DNA from: an uncultured Bacteroidota bacterium
Lineage (GTDB): Bacteria > Bacteroidota > Bacteroidia > B-17B0 > Aurantibacillaceae
Assembly (NCBI GenBank): GCA_937873155.1
Contig: CALMVZ010000027.1
Coordinates: 62,001-126,000, forward strand
DNA: 64,000 bases
Reading direction: 5' to 3'
The notes under the pieces are model-generated. The model searched no databases. It had not been told where the DNA came from and worked only from the letters and a program-made list of their open reading frames with translations. Below, piece by piece: positions 52,507 to 62,200 of the stretch (the first letter of the stretch is position 1; the number at the start of each line of letters is the position of its first letter). Both the position numbers and the translations under genes were made by a program.

Positions 52507-53292
52507 ATGAAAAATCACGAGATAGATTACAAAATTTCAGGAGAGGAATTACAATGTGTAGAAATTGAACTTGATCCGCAGGAAGCAGTGATTGCAGAGC
52601 CGGGAAGTTTTATGTTCATGACTGAAGGAATTGAAATGGCCACCATGTTCGGTGATGGAAGTAACCAGGGTGGTTTTATGGGTAAATTATTTACTGCAGG
52701 AAAACGTTTGCTGACAGGTGAAAGTTTATTCATGACTGTCTATACGAATAATTCAAGTCAAAAAAGACAAGTGACATTTGCCGGTCCTTATACAGGGAAG
52801 ATCATTCCAATGAATTTAGCGCAGTTAGGCGGAAAAGTAATTTGTCAGAAGGACAGTTTCCTTTGTGCCGCAAAAGGAGTAGATATTGGAATAGAATTCC
52901 AAAAGAAATTAGGCACAGGATTATTTGGTGGTGAAGGTTTCATCATGCAAAAATTAGAAGGAGATGGAATGGCATTTGTACATTCAGGCGGATACATTGT
53001 GGAAAGAGAATTGCAAGCCGGAGAATTATTGAAAGTAGATACAGGCTGTTTAGTTGCATTTACACAAACAGTGAATTACGATATCCAATTTGTAAAGGGT
53101 GTGAAGAACGTGATTTTCGGAGGAGAAGGTTTGTTCTATGCAACACTTCGCGGACCAGGAAAAATCTGGTTACAATCCTTACCAATAAGTCGTTTGGCAG
53201 GAAGAATTTTATCATATGGCAGCAGCAAAGGTAAAGAAGGCGGAAGTATTTTAGGAGGACTAGGAAATCTATTAGATGGTGATGGGATATAA
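52507..53292 (+). CDS. AIM24/TIGR00266 family protein
   Basis: 261 residues. QCVEIELDPQEAVIAEPGSFMFM, GESLFMTVYTN, SFLCAAKGVDIGIEFQK, GEGFIMQKLEGDGMAFVHSGG and the final VIFGGEGLFYATLRGPGKIWLQ are characteristic of the TIGR00266/AIM24 beta-prism family. The molecular function is unknown. A Gly-rich tail (KGKEGGSILGGLGNLLDG) is common in the family. Begins 12 nt after ychF. Confidence 0.88.
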   Translation: MKNHEIDYKISGEELQCVEIELDPQEAVIAEPGSFMFMTEGIEMATMFGDGSNQGGFMGKLFTAGKRLLTGESLFMTVYTNNSSQKRQVTFAGPYTGKIIPMNLAQLGGKVICQKDSFLCAAKGVDIGIEFQKKLGTGLFGGEGFIMQKLEGDGMAFVHSGGYIVERELQAGELLKVDTGCLVAFTQTVNYDIQFVKGVKNVIFGGEGLFYATLRGPGKIWLQSLPISRLAGRILSYGSSKGKEGGSILGGLGNLLDGDGI

Positions 53293-53295
53293 AAA

Positions 53296-53756
53296 TTTCT
53301 GGTTTAAGGTTTAAAGTTTCTGGTTATATGGCAACGATTAAAAAATTTGAAGATTTGGAAATTTGGCAATCAGCACGCAAATTGAATGCGGAGATATATC
53401 CATTATTGCAAATTTTGGATGATAGGAGAAGTTATAAATTCAAAGATCAACTTGATGCTTCTGCGGGTTCTGTAATGGATAATATCGCTGAAGGGTTTGA
53501 GAGAGATGGGAATAAAGAATTTGTACAGTTTCTCGCAATTTCAAAAGGGTCACTGGGTGAAGTTCGTTCACAATTACATAGAGCTTTTGATAGGGATGTA
53601 GTAAATGAAGAAAAATTAAAGGAATTACAAAACAAATGTTTAGAGTTAGCTTCTAAAATTGCAAGGTTCATGATCTACCTTAATAATTCCGATATTAAGG
53701 GGAATAAGTACAAAGTTAACTAAAGCAACAAGAAACTTTAAACAAGAAACTAGAAA
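53296..53756. mobile_element. IVS-like element: four-helix-bundle gene framed by 29-nt inverted repeats
   Basis: The left arm 53296-53324 (TTTCTGGTTTAAGG...) and the reverse complement of the right arm 53728-53756 match at 24 of 29 positions. The arms begin 3 nt before the ATG and 4 nt after the stop of the enclosed gene. In 23S rRNA intervening sequences the same kind of protein gene lies inside terminal inverted repeats. Here the element stands alone between AIM24-like and parE genes. No target duplication was recognised. Confidence 0.55.
53328..53723 (+). CDS. Four-helix-bundle protein (23S rRNA intervening-sequence family)
   Basis: 131 residues, predominantly helical. FEDLEIWQSARKLNAEIYPL, YKFKDQLDASAGSVMDNIAEGFERDGNKEF, given by residues 42-71, and FLAISKGSLGEVRSQLHRA are the family signature of S23/IVP proteins. 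Related Avd proteins bind nucleic acid in retroelements. The role of the free-standing copies is unknown. Framed closely by inverted repeats. Confidence 0.92.
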   Translation: MATIKKFEDLEIWQSARKLNAEIYPLLQILDDRRSYKFKDQLDASAGSVMDNIAEGFERDGNKEFVQFLAISKGSLGEVRSQLHRAFDRDVVNEEKLKELQNKCLELASKIARFMIYLNNSDIKGNKYKVN

Positions 53757-53762
53757 TATAAG

Positions 53763-55625
53763 ATGGCAAAAGAAAAAGGAAGTTACGACGAGGACAGTAT
53801 AAAATCCCTGGATTGGAAAGAGCATATCCGTATGCGTCCTGGTATGTACATCGGAAAATTAGGTGATGGTTCAGCATTCGATGATGGTATCTACGTCCTA
53901 ATTAAAGAGGTAATGGATAACTCCATCGATGAGTTCATGATGGGAGCAGGGAAGAGAATTGATATTACTGTAAAAGAAGGAAGTGTTTCTATCCGTGACT
54001 ACGGGCGGGGCATTCCATTAGGAAAAGTTGTGGATGTAGTTTCTAAGATCAATACCGGTGGTAAATACGATAGCGACGCTTTCAAAAAGTCAATTGGTTT
54101 GAATGGTGTAGGTACAAAAGCAGTAAACGCTTTGTCGAATAGCTTTAAGGTTTCTTCTTTCCGCGACGGACAAGTAAAAACTGTTGAGTTCGCAAGAGGA
54201 GAAGTTATTAAGGATCATAAATTAGCTAAATCAAACGAAGCGAACGGAACTTACGTTGAGTTCAAACCGGATGATACTATTTTCAAAAAATACCATTATG
54301 TACACGAGTATATTGACAGAATGGTTTGGAACTACGCATTTTTAAATACAGGTTTAACGCTTACTTTAAATGGTGCAGAATATAAATCTGAGAATGGTTT
54401 AAAGGACTTACTGGAGAAAAACATTTCAGGCGAAATTTTATATCCAATTATTCATTTGAAAGGAGAAGATATTGAAATTGCAATGACTCACAGTAACGAG
54501 CATTTCTCTGAGGAATATTATTCTTATGTGAATGGTCAGTATACTACGCAAGGAGGAACACATCAGGCTGCTTTCCGTGAAGCGGTGGTGAAAACGATCC
54601 GTGAGTTCTACAAAAAAGAATTTGACCCGACTGACGTCCGTAAATCAATTATCGCTGCTGTATCTATTAAAGTTCAGGAGCCGGTTTTTGAATCACAAAC
54701 AAAAACAAAATTAGGTTCACAAGAGATCGCACCGGGCGGACAGTCGATCCGTTCTTTCGTTGGAGATTTCATAAAAGGACAATTAGATAATTACCTTCAT
54801 AAAAATTCAGACGTTGCAAAGGCAATCGAAGCAAAGATCGTTGCGAACGAACGTGAACGTAAAGAATTATCAGGTATTCAGAAGTTAGCAAGAGAGCGCG
54901 CTAAAAAATCTTCTCTTCACAATAAAAAGTTACGTGACTGCCGTGTTCATTTAGATGACGCGAAAAATCCGCGCGCACATGAAACCACCATTTTCATTTG
55001 TGAGGGTGATTCTGCAAGTGGTTCTATTACAAAAACACGTGATGTAAATACGCAAGCAGTATTCAGTTTAAAAGGAAAACCTTTGAATTGTTTCGGTCTT
55101 GGTAAAAAAGTAGTTTACGAGAATGAAGAGTTCAATTTACTGCAAGCTGCTTTAAATATTGAAGAAGGTTTGGATGATCTGCGTTATAACAACGTGGTGA
55201 TTGCAACTGATGCTGATGTGGACGGAATGCACATTCGTTTATTATTGTTGACTTTCTTCTTGCAGTTCTTCCCTGACTTAGTGAAGAACGGACACGTTTA
55301 TATTTTGCAAACACCATTATTCCGTGTGCGTAACAAAAAAGAAACAGCATATTGCTATAGTGATGAAGAACGCAGGGCTGCTATTGCAAAACTTGGCCCT
55401 AAACCTGAGATCACACGATTTAAAGGATTAGGTGAAATTTCCCCGGATGAATTCAAACATTTCATTGGGAAAGATATCCGTTTAGAGCCGGTGTTGTTAG
55501 ATCAGCAGGCGTCTATTCAGCAATTATTAAATTATTATATGGGCAAGAATACCCAGGAACGCCAGGAATTCATTATCGAGAACCTGCGTGTGGAATTGGA
55601 TGTGGAAGAAGATTTAGTGAAGTAA
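53763..55625 (+). CDS. parE: DNA topoisomerase IV subunit B (type IIA)
   Basis: 620 residues. GHKL ATPase motifs [20 protein letters not shown] and [20 protein letters not shown] motifs [11 protein letters not shown] and [21 protein letters not shown]-terminal [13 protein letters not shown]. It lies 64 nt before its partner subunit. The short length compared with gyrase B of some phyla, and the pairing with an 894-residue A subunit, favour topoisomerase IV, although gyrase cannot be fully excluded from sequence alone. Confidence 0.92.
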   Translation: MAKEKGSYDEDSIKSLDWKEHIRMRPGMYIGKLGDGSAFDDGIYVLIKEVMDNSIDEFMMGAGKRIDITVKEGSVSIRDYGRGIPLGKVVDVVSKINTGGKYDSDAFKKSIGLNGVGTKAVNALSNSFKVSSFRDGQVKTVEFARGEVIKDHKLAKSNEANGTYVEFKPDDTIFKKYHYVHEYIDRMVWNYAFLNTGLTLTLNGAEYKSENGLKDLLEKNISGEILYPIIHLKGEDIEIAMTHSNEHFSEEYYSYVNGQYTTQGGTHQAAFREAVVKTIREFYKKEFDPTDVRKSIIAAVSIKVQEPVFESQTKTKLGSQEIAPGGQSIRSFVGDFIKGQLDNYLHKNSDVAKAIEAKIVANERERKELSGIQKLARERAKKSSLHNKKLRDCRVHLDDAKNPRAHETTIFICEGDSASGSITKTRDVNTQAVFSLKGKPLNCFGLGKKVVYENEEFNLLQAALNIEEGLDDLRYNNVVIATDADVDGMHIRLLLLTFFLQFFPDLVKNGHVYILQTPLFRVRNKKETAYCYSDEERRAAIAKLGPKPEITRFKGLGEISPDEFKHFIGKDIRLEPVLLDQQASIQQLLNYYMGKNTQERQEFIIENLRVELDVEEDLVK

Positions 55626-55689
55626 TGAAGCAGAGCAAGCACGCTTCATTACTTAAAAGAACATAGAATAAAAGAACTCAAGAATTAAA

Positions 55690-58374
55690 ATGGCAAAGAA
55701 AAAAGATAATAAAAAAGACAGCAAAAAGGAAGAGCAATTACCTCTCATGCCCATTCCGGGTGCTGAACCTTTCGATGATCACACGGATAAGGATAGCATA
55801 CAGCATGTATCTGGCATGTTCAAGAATTGGTTCATTGATTATGCGTCTTACGTAATATTAGAACGCGCCGTACCGGCGATAGAAGACGGATTGAAACCCG
55901 TGCAACGCCGTATTTTACACAGCATGTGGGAACTGGAAGATGGCCGATATAATAAAGTGGCGAATCTTATTGGTAACACCATGAAATATCACCCTCATGG
56001 TGATGCAAGTATAGGTGATGCTTTGGTTAGCATGGGACAAAAAGATCTCTTGATCGATTGTCAGGGTAATTGGGGTAACGTATTAACAGGAGATTACGCA
56101 GCTGCCCCTCGTTATATTGAGGCGCGTTTATCAAAATTTGGTTTAGAGGTTCTATTCAATCCTAAGACTACAAACTGGGGAATGAGTTACGACGGCCGCA
56201 ATAAAGAGCCGATCAATTTACCTGTAAAATTCCCTTTGTTATTAGCGCATGGTGTTGAGGGTATTGCAGTAGGTTTAGCTTGTAAGATCTTACCTCATAA
56301 CTTTATTGAATTGATCGATGCATCGATCATGGTGTTGAAGGGCAAGAAGCCGCATTTATATCCGGATTTTCAAACGGGAGGTATTGCTGACTTTAGTGAA
56401 TACAACGATGGTTTACGTGGGGGAAAAATAAAGATCCGTGCACGTATCAAAGAAGTGAACTCGAAAACTTTAGCGATCACTGAAATTCCTTTCGGAACAA
56501 CTACAGGTTCGTTAATTGATTCTATTCTTGCTGCAAACGATAAAGGAAAGATCAAAGTAAAGAAAGTTGAAGATAACACTGCTGAAGAAGTTGAGATCTT
56601 AATTCACTTACAACCGGGGATCTCTACAGATAAAACCATTGATGCGCTTTACGCCTTCACAAACTGTGAGATGAGTATTTCACCGAATGCTTGTATCATT
56701 GAAGATGAAACTCCTAAGTTCATTGGCGTAGGCGAGATCTTAAAAGCAAGTACCTATGCTACCGTTGAATTACTGAAGCGTGAGTTAGAGATCGAGAAAC
56801 ACGAATTAGAAGAAAAATGGCATTTCTCATCTTTAGAAAAGATCTTCATTAAAGAAGAAATGTATATCGATTTCAAAAAGTACTCTACCAAAGAAACGTT
56901 ATACGAATATTTATACAACAGCTTTAAACCTCACAAGAAAAAATTATTGCGCGACATCAACGATGATGATCTTCATAAATTAACCCAGATCCCGATGATC
57001 CGTATCACCCGTTTCGATACGATCAAAGCGGAAGAGTTCATGAAGGAGTTGGATAATAAGATCGCGACTGTTAAAGGCCATTTAGCGAATTTGACCGAAT
57101 ATGCTATTGAGTACTTCAAGAACTTAAAAGTAAAATACGGTAAAGGACGCGAGCGTAAAACTGAATCGAAACAATTAGAAACAATTGTGGCTACCCAGGT
57201 AATTATGGCAAGCGAAAAACTTTACGTGAACCGTGAAGAAGGATTTGTGGGTACCAGCTTACGTAAGGATGAATTTGTTTGCGATTGTTCAGTGCTTGAT
57301 GAGATCATTGCTTTCAGCGGCGATGGTAAGATGAAAGTATTTAAGGCCGCCGATAAAGTGTTCGTTGGAAAAGATATTTTACACGTAGCCATCTTTAAGC
57401 GCGATGACGAACGCACGACTTACAATATGATCTATCGTGATGGTCCGAAAGGAATAACCTTCATGAAACGGTTTGTAGTTGGTGGAGTAACCCGTGATAA
57501 AGAATACGATCTTACTAAAGGCACTAAAGATTCCCAGGTATTCTGGTTCACTGTAAACCCGAATGGAGAGGCAGAGAAAGTGCGCGTTTTATTACGCCAG
57601 GCTTCGGGTTTACGTAAATTGGAGATCGATATCAACTTTGCTGAATTAGAAGTAAAAGGAAGAGGTTCTGTTGGGAATATCGTTACCAAATACACTGTGC
57701 GTAAAGTGGAGCTCCTGAAAAAAGGAGTGGCTACTGTTGGTGCGGAAGATTTTTGGTTCGATGACACGGTTCACCGTTTGAATAAGGAGGGCCGCGGTAC
57801 CTATTTAGGCAAATTCAGTGGCGATGATAAGATACTTACCATAACAAGCAAAGGTTACTATAAATTATATACGTATGATGTATTGAACCATTTTGATGAA
57901 GATGTGATCATGATCGAGAAATATTTCCCGAGCCAAACCTTAACTTGTATCTATTATGACGGGGAAAGTAAATCTTATTTCACTAAGCGTTTCTTGCCGG
58001 AAAATGTTTCAAGCAAATCACTTTTAGTGACTGAGCATCCTGAATCACGGATAGAATTAATTACCGGCCAGATCAATCCGATGGTGGAAGTAAGTTTCTA
58101 TAAAGAAAAAGGTAAAGATATAAAACCTGAGAAGCTTAACCTTGTAGAATTTGCTCCGCCAACCAATATGAAAGCGAAAGGCAAGAAGTTGTCTTCATTT
58201 AAAGTAAAGGATATTACTTTATTAGAGCCAAAGGAGATCAAAGACGCAAAAAAGTTCCTGGGAAAGGACGACGATAGCGGCCTTTCCCCAATGGAATTAC
58301 ACAGAAGAGCGATGGAAAAAATGAAATCGAAAGATCTTTTGGGCGGAGAAGGACAGATCAGTTTTGAGTTTTAG
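55690..58374 (+). CDS. parC: DNA topoisomerase IV subunit A (type IIA)
   Basis: 894 residues. The Lys-rich N-terminus is followed by the breakage-reunion domain: RAVPAIEDGLKPVQRRILHSM, YHPHGDASIGDAL and catalytic Tyr142 in AAAPRYIEARL. The C-terminal beta-pinwheel blades lack a clear gyrase QRRGGKG box, which supports ParC. The last 22 codons (58309-58374) are duplicated at 60048-60112, behind an inserted ATPase gene, with only synonymous changes and a 1-nt deletion. Confidence 0.92.
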   Translation: MAKKKDNKKDSKKEEQLPLMPIPGAEPFDDHTDKDSIQHVSGMFKNWFIDYASYVILERAVPAIEDGLKPVQRRILHSMWELEDGRYNKVANLIGNTMKYHPHGDASIGDALVSMGQKDLLIDCQGNWGNVLTGDYAAAPRYIEARLSKFGLEVLFNPKTTNWGMSYDGRNKEPINLPVKFPLLLAHGVEGIAVGLACKILPHNFIELIDASIMVLKGKKPHLYPDFQTGGIADFSEYNDGLRGGKIKIRARIKEVNSKTLAITEIPFGTTTGSLIDSILAANDKGKIKVKKVEDNTAEEVEILIHLQPGISTDKTIDALYAFTNCEMSISPNACIIEDETPKFIGVGEILKASTYATVELLKRELEIEKHELEEKWHFSSLEKIFIKEEMYIDFKKYSTKETLYEYLYNSFKPHKKKLLRDINDDDLHKLTQIPMIRITRFDTIKAEEFMKELDNKIATVKGHLANLTEYAIEYFKNLKVKYGKGRERKTESKQLETIVATQVIMASEKLYVNREEGFVGTSLRKDEFVCDCSVLDEIIAFSGDGKMKVFKAADKVFVGKDILHVAIFKRDDERTTYNMIYRDGPKGITFMKRFVVGGVTRDKEYDLTKGTKDSQVFWFTVNPNGEAEKVRVLLRQASGLRKLEIDINFAELEVKGRGSVGNIVTKYTVRKVELLKKGVATVGAEDFWFDDTVHRLNKEGRGTYLGKFSGDDKILTITSKGYYKLYTYDVLNHFDEDVIMIEKYFPSQTLTCIYYDGESKSYFTKRFLPENVSSKSLLVTEHPESRIELITGQINPMVEVSFYKEKGKDIKPEKLNLVEFAPPTNMKAKGKKLSSFKVKDITLLEPKEIKDAKKFLGKDDDSGLSPMELHRRAMEKMKSKDLLGGEGQISFEF

Positions 58375-58393
58375 CCCTTCGACAAGCTCAGGA
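58375..58393. repeat. CCCTTCGACAAGCTCAGGA dispersed repeat
   Basis: Immediately after the parC TAG. Related to the copy near ispF (3971-3997). This motif is a common intergenic repeat in many bacterial genomes. Confidence 0.45.
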
Positions 58394-58425
58394 CTAGTTC
58401 GGAGTTAGTTTGTAGAACTATAGTG

Positions 58426-58452
58426 AACCCCGGTCAATTTGATCGGGGTTTT
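58426..58452 (+). terminator. Terminator after parC
   Basis: AACCCCGGTCA (58426-58436) pairs with TGATCGGGGTT (58440-58450), loop ATT, one G-U pair, followed by TT. A weakly similar, unpaired remnant (GATCCGGGTTCTT, 60151-60163) lies beyond the duplicated parC end. Confidence 0.8.
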
Positions 58453-58577
58453 GTTTAGGAATGATCAAAGTAAGTGTCAGATTAAAAAGCAGTTAGAGAT
58501 AGAAATTAAAATACCACCAAAAAGGCCTTATTTTATATATATATGTTAAATAAGTATATTTAATAATATCTATTTTA

Positions 58578-58585
58578 TATATTTG
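58578..58585 (+). promoter_or_regulatory. -7 element of the AAA/DUF4143 gene
   Basis: TATATTTG, 19 nt before the ATG, in a strongly AT-rich 60-bp stretch. No TTG at the usual distance. Confidence 0.45.
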
Positions 58586-58604
58586 TGTATAAATAAGGAA
58601 CAAA

Positions 58605-60035
58605 ATGCTTCAAAACGTATCTAAATCTCAAGTTATTGACCGTCTTCGATTTGAAAATCCATGGTGGACCAATAGACATATTGATGATGATTACCGTCAA
58701 ATGAAAAGACGGTTATATTTTGATTTGTTTAAACCTTTGGCTTTTGAAACAGAGCCTCGTCGCGCCCTTGTTTTAATGGGACCTCGTCGCGTAGGAAAAA
58801 CAGTAATGCTTTTTCATCTAATTGAAGAGTTGATCGAAAAAGGCGTTGATCCACAACGAATAGTTTTTATCACAATCGAAAATCCAATTTACATTAACCT
58901 TGGGTTAGATGAACTATTCTCTTATGCCCGTGAAGCTGTTGGTTCAAAAAATAAAAGCGATTGGTATGTTATATACGATGAAATTCAATATTGCAAAAAT
59001 TGGGAAGTACATTTAAAAACCCTTGTTGATTCTTATCGTCAATGCAAATTTGTTGCCTCTGGTTCAGCAGCGGCAGCGCTCAAATATAAAAGTAATGAAA
59101 GTGGTGCAGGACGTTTTACGGATTTCCTGTTACCGCCACTTACGTTTCATGAATATATAGATTTGAAGGGCTTAAGTCATATTATCAGACCAACAGAGGT
59201 TTTATGGAAAGGCGCTATCACAACTTTTTACAGCAGCATTGATCTAAAAGAACTCAATAGGCATTTTATTGATTATATTAATTTTGGTGGTTACCCTGAG
59301 GTAATTTTCTCGGAAAAGATACAGGCTAATCCGGGCAGATTTATAAGGCAAGATATTGTTGATAAAGTATTACTAAGGGATCTACCAAGCCTTTATGGTA
59401 TAAGTGATGTACAGGAACTAAATTCACTTTTCACAACAATTACTTATAATACGGGTAACGAATTTTCTTACGAAGACCTCAGTAAACAAAGCGGTGTGCA
59501 AAAGATCACATTAAAAAAGTACATTGAATATTTGGAAGCTGCTTTTTTAATAAAACAAATAAAACGTATTGATCAAAGCGGTAAACGTTTTCAGCGTGAT
59601 AATTATTTCAAATTATATATTACAAATCCATCTATGAGAAGCGCACTCTTTTCACCTCTAAGTGCAACAGACGATCAATTAGGTCCTTTTGTTGAAACAG
59701 CCATATTTGCACAATGGATGCATAGAGAATGGTTCACTCCGTGGTACGCGCGTTGGCAAAAGGGAGAAGTTGATATGATTGGACTAAACGATAAAAATCT
59801 AAAGCCTGCATGGGCATTAGAAATAAAATGGACTAACCGTTATTACGAAGCACCTAACGAACTAAAAAGTTTATTGCAATTTTGTGAGGAAAATAATTTA
59901 GAAGAGGCTTTAGTCACAACAATCGATAAAGAAGGCTTAAAAGAATGTAAAGATGTCCGTATAAATTTTTTACCGGCTGCCGCTTATGCTTATACAGTTG
60001 GAAAGAATACTTTGGAAATGAAAAAGAAAAAATAG
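58605..60035 (+). CDS. AAA ATPase with C-terminal DUF4143 nuclease-like domain
   Basis: 476 residues. The AAA_14 domain has Walker A GPRRVGKT (59-66), Walker B YVIYDE (Asp125, Glu126) and the sensor segment ASGSAAAAL. A winged-helix-like linker comes near 285-330 (FSYEDLSKQSGVQKITLKKY). The DUF4143 C-terminus contains GEVDMIGL (Asp390) and ALEIKW (Glu405, Lys407), resembling a PD-(D/E)xK nuclease core. Such ATPases are common, patchily distributed and uncharacterised. The gene and its leader are more AT-rich than neighbours, fitting horizontal arrival at the parC end. Confidence 0.88.
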   Translation: MLQNVSKSQVIDRLRFENPWWTNRHIDDDYRQMKRRLYFDLFKPLAFETEPRRALVLMGPRRVGKTVMLFHLIEELIEKGVDPQRIVFITIENPIYINLGLDELFSYAREAVGSKNKSDWYVIYDEIQYCKNWEVHLKTLVDSYRQCKFVASGSAAAALKYKSNESGAGRFTDFLLPPLTFHEYIDLKGLSHIIRPTEVLWKGAITTFYSSIDLKELNRHFIDYINFGGYPEVIFSEKIQANPGRFIRQDIVDKVLLRDLPSLYGISDVQELNSLFTTITYNTGNEFSYEDLSKQSGVQKITLKKYIEYLEAAFLIKQIKRIDQSGKRFQRDNYFKLYITNPSMRSALFSPLSATDDQLGPFVETAIFAQWMHREWFTPWYARWQKGEVDMIGLNDKNLKPAWALEIKWTNRYYEAPNELKSLLQFCEENNLEEALVTTIDKEGLKECKDVRINFLPAAAYAYTVGKNTLEMKKKK

Positions 60036-60047
60036 ATGTATCCCATA

Positions 60048-60112
60048 GCCATGGAGAAAATGAATCGAAAGATCTTTTGGGTGGAGAAGGGCAGATCAGT
60101 TTTGAATTCTAG
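60048..60112 (+). pseudogene. Duplicate of the parC 3' end (65 bp remnant)
   Basis: Aligned with 58309-58374 it shows six substitutions (GCG/GCC, GAA/GAG, GGC/GGT, GGA/GGG, GAG/GAA, TTT/TTC), all third-position synonymous, plus loss of one A in the AAA codon after ATG-GAG-AAA-ATG. It still ends in TAG. Changes restricted to silent sites show that both copies evolved as functional gene ends before being brought together; the deletion came later. Confidence 0.85.
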
Positions 60113-60161
60113 TTCGTAGTTAGTAGAGTTTATAATAACTCCATTAAATCGATCCGGGTTC

Positions 60162-62129
60162 TTATTTGACAACGATTCGACCAAGCAGTTTATTCACGTT
60201 TATTTTCACTTTACTCAAATGAAGTATCTCTCGGAGGATGCCCTCCTGTTCTTCTTCGGGGGCGGTTTTCAGAAGGTCTTGTTTTTCTTTGAGCATTTGA
60301 CCTAAGCGTTTTTCTTTTAAGCTGTATAAGGTGTGGGTGACGGAACGCTTCAGATTATAAATTTCTTTTTCCACAATTACCCCAAAGGCTAACCATTTCT
60401 CACTTAATTCAGAAGTGGAAGAGGCCATTTCAATGGCGAAAGTTGAGATTGCAGGATTCAAATGGTTTTTAAAGTAATTGAACTCAGCTAAATTCCCTTC
60501 CTGTAATTGATGAACATATTCATCCAATATCATTTGATGAATTGGGTTTAGGAAACTGATCTCATCACGCATCAATTCGAAGATTACATATTCAGCTATT
60601 GTGAGATCCAATTCATGCGCTTCATTCTCATTATTCTCTGCTTCAACCGCAATGATCACATTTCCGTAATGCAGGATCAACCGTAACAATTCTTTTTCCT
60701 CACTGTCGGCAATGATCGGCTCTTGATTTTCTTCTTCAATGAATTCCGGAACAACTTCTGCAGATTGAAATTCTTGTTTTTGCTCACCTTTAATGCCTTT
60801 AGCGCGGCGTAATTTATTTACTTCCTGCTGCAATACATTTTCAGCGAGCTCCATAATGGTAGAGCATTCCTTAATGTAAACAGAACGGATGATCGCATCA
60901 GGGATCAAGGAAATACTTTGCACAATATCTTTTATAACGGTCGCTTTACGGATCGGATCATTCTTGGTCTCGTTGAATAAAGCGCGTGTTTTGTAAGCTA
61001 AAAAATCCTGCCTGTTATTCGCAATATAATCCTGGAATTGTTCGGCGGTTACTTTTTTACTGAACGAATCCGGATCATCGTTATCAGGGAACATCAGCAC
61101 TTTTACGTTCATGCCTTCTTCCAATAACAGGTCGATCGCGCGTATGCTGGCTTTTTCACCGGCACTATCACCATCAAATAAAACAGTAATGTTAGAAGTG
61201 AAACGGTGGATCGCTTTTATCTGCTCCACCGTCAACGATGTTCCTGAAGAAGCTACCACGTTCTCAATTCCTGATTGGTGCATCGAGATCACATCGGTGT
61301 AACCTTCCACTAAGAACACATTATCTTTTTCCTGGATGGCTTTTTTCGCGAACCACAATCCATACAGCACTTTACTCTTATCGTAAATATCTGTTTGGGG
61401 CGAGTTGATGTACTTCGCCATTTTTTTATCGTTCCCTAAGATCCTTCCGCCAAAACCAATAACGCGTCCGGCCGTATCATGAATAGGGAACATCACCCGG
61501 TTCTGGTAACGGTCAAAAATATCTTTCTCAGTTATTGGCGTTCCTTCAACATGCTGGTTGCTTAAAATACTTAAGCCTGTTTTTACCAAGTATTCAGGTT
61601 TGTAAGAATTCTTTACTGCTTCACGGCTCAAACCATATTTATCTTCTGAACTATAACCTAAACCAAATTTCTGAATGATATCTTTTGTAAAACCGCGTTC
61701 AATAAAATAACCTAAACCGATAGAACGGCCCATATCAGAATTGTTCATCATATCAGTGAAGTAACGCTGGGCGTATTGCATCACGATGTATAAACTTTCT
61801 TTTTCTGTCTGAGCGGCGCGTTCTTCAACGCTGATCTCCCGTTCAACAATTTCAATACCGTATTTTTTCGCGAGCCATTTTAAAGCTTCCGGATAACTCA
61901 ATTGCTGGCTATCCATGATGAAGTTCACAGAGGTCCCTGCTTTACCACAGCCGAAACATTTGTAAATGCCTTTTGCAGGAGAAACCGTGAAAGATGGTGT
62001 TTTTTCACCATGAAAAGGGCAGAGCCCTAAATAATTCGCACCGCGTTTTTTAAGTGTAATAAACTCACCAACTACCTCTTCAATGCGGGCTGCATCAACG
62101 ATCTTATCTATGGTATCTTTTGGTATCAA
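60162..62129 (-). CDS. dnaG: DNA primase
   Basis: 655 residues. The CHC2 zinc ribbon is Cys37, His40, Cys58, Cys61 (CPFHGEKTPSF, KGIYKCFGCG). The catalytic core includes VMFPIHDTAGRVIGFGGR, and the TOPRIM domain has FLVEGYTDVISMHQSG and VLFDGDSAGEKASIRA. The C-terminal third is the helicase-binding region. It makes RNA primers for replication. Convergent with parC and the inserted segment. Confidence 0.97.
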   Translation of the reverse strand: MIPKDTIDKIVDAARIEEVVGEFITLKKRGANYLGLCPFHGEKTPSFTVSPAKGIYKCFGCGKAGTSVNFIMDSQQLSYPEALKWLAKKYGIEIVEREISVEERAAQTEKESLYIVMQYAQRYFTDMMNNSDMGRSIGLGYFIERGFTKDIIQKFGLGYSSEDKYGLSREAVKNSYKPEYLVKTGLSILSNQHVEGTPITEKDIFDRYQNRVMFPIHDTAGRVIGFGGRILGNDKKMAKYINSPQTDIYDKSKVLYGLWFAKKAIQEKDNVFLVEGYTDVISMHQSGIENVVASSGTSLTVEQIKAIHRFTSNITVLFDGDSAGEKASIRAIDLLLEEGMNVKVLMFPDNDDPDSFSKKVTAEQFQDYIANNRQDFLAYKTRALFNETKNDPIRKATVIKDIVQSISLIPDAIIRSVYIKECSTIMELAENVLQQEVNKLRRAKGIKGEQKQEFQSAEVVPEFIEEENQEPIIADSEEKELLRLILHYGNVIIAVEAENNENEAHELDLTIAEYVIFELMRDEISFLNPIHQMILDEYVHQLQEGNLAEFNYFKNHLNPAISTFAIEMASSTSELSEKWLAFGVIVEKEIYNLKRSVTHTLYSLKEKRLGQMLKEKQDLLKTAPEEEQEGILREILHLSKVKINVNKLLGRIVVK

Positions 62130-62200
62130 GGGACAATAAATTTAAGGGATTTCCTGAGATAATTACCCTTAAAAATGTCCCTTGTTTATAACGTAAACGC

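Larger units (their letters stand above)
58375..60047. mobile_element. Inserted segment at the 3' end of parC carrying an AAA/DUF4143 gene
   Basis: The segment is delimited by the intact parC end and its decayed duplicate at 60048-60112. It carries a GCTCAG-type repeat, a terminator, an AT-rich promoter region and one gene. No integrase or transposase is encoded, and no attachment-site core other than the duplicated gene end is seen. Confidence 0.6.
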
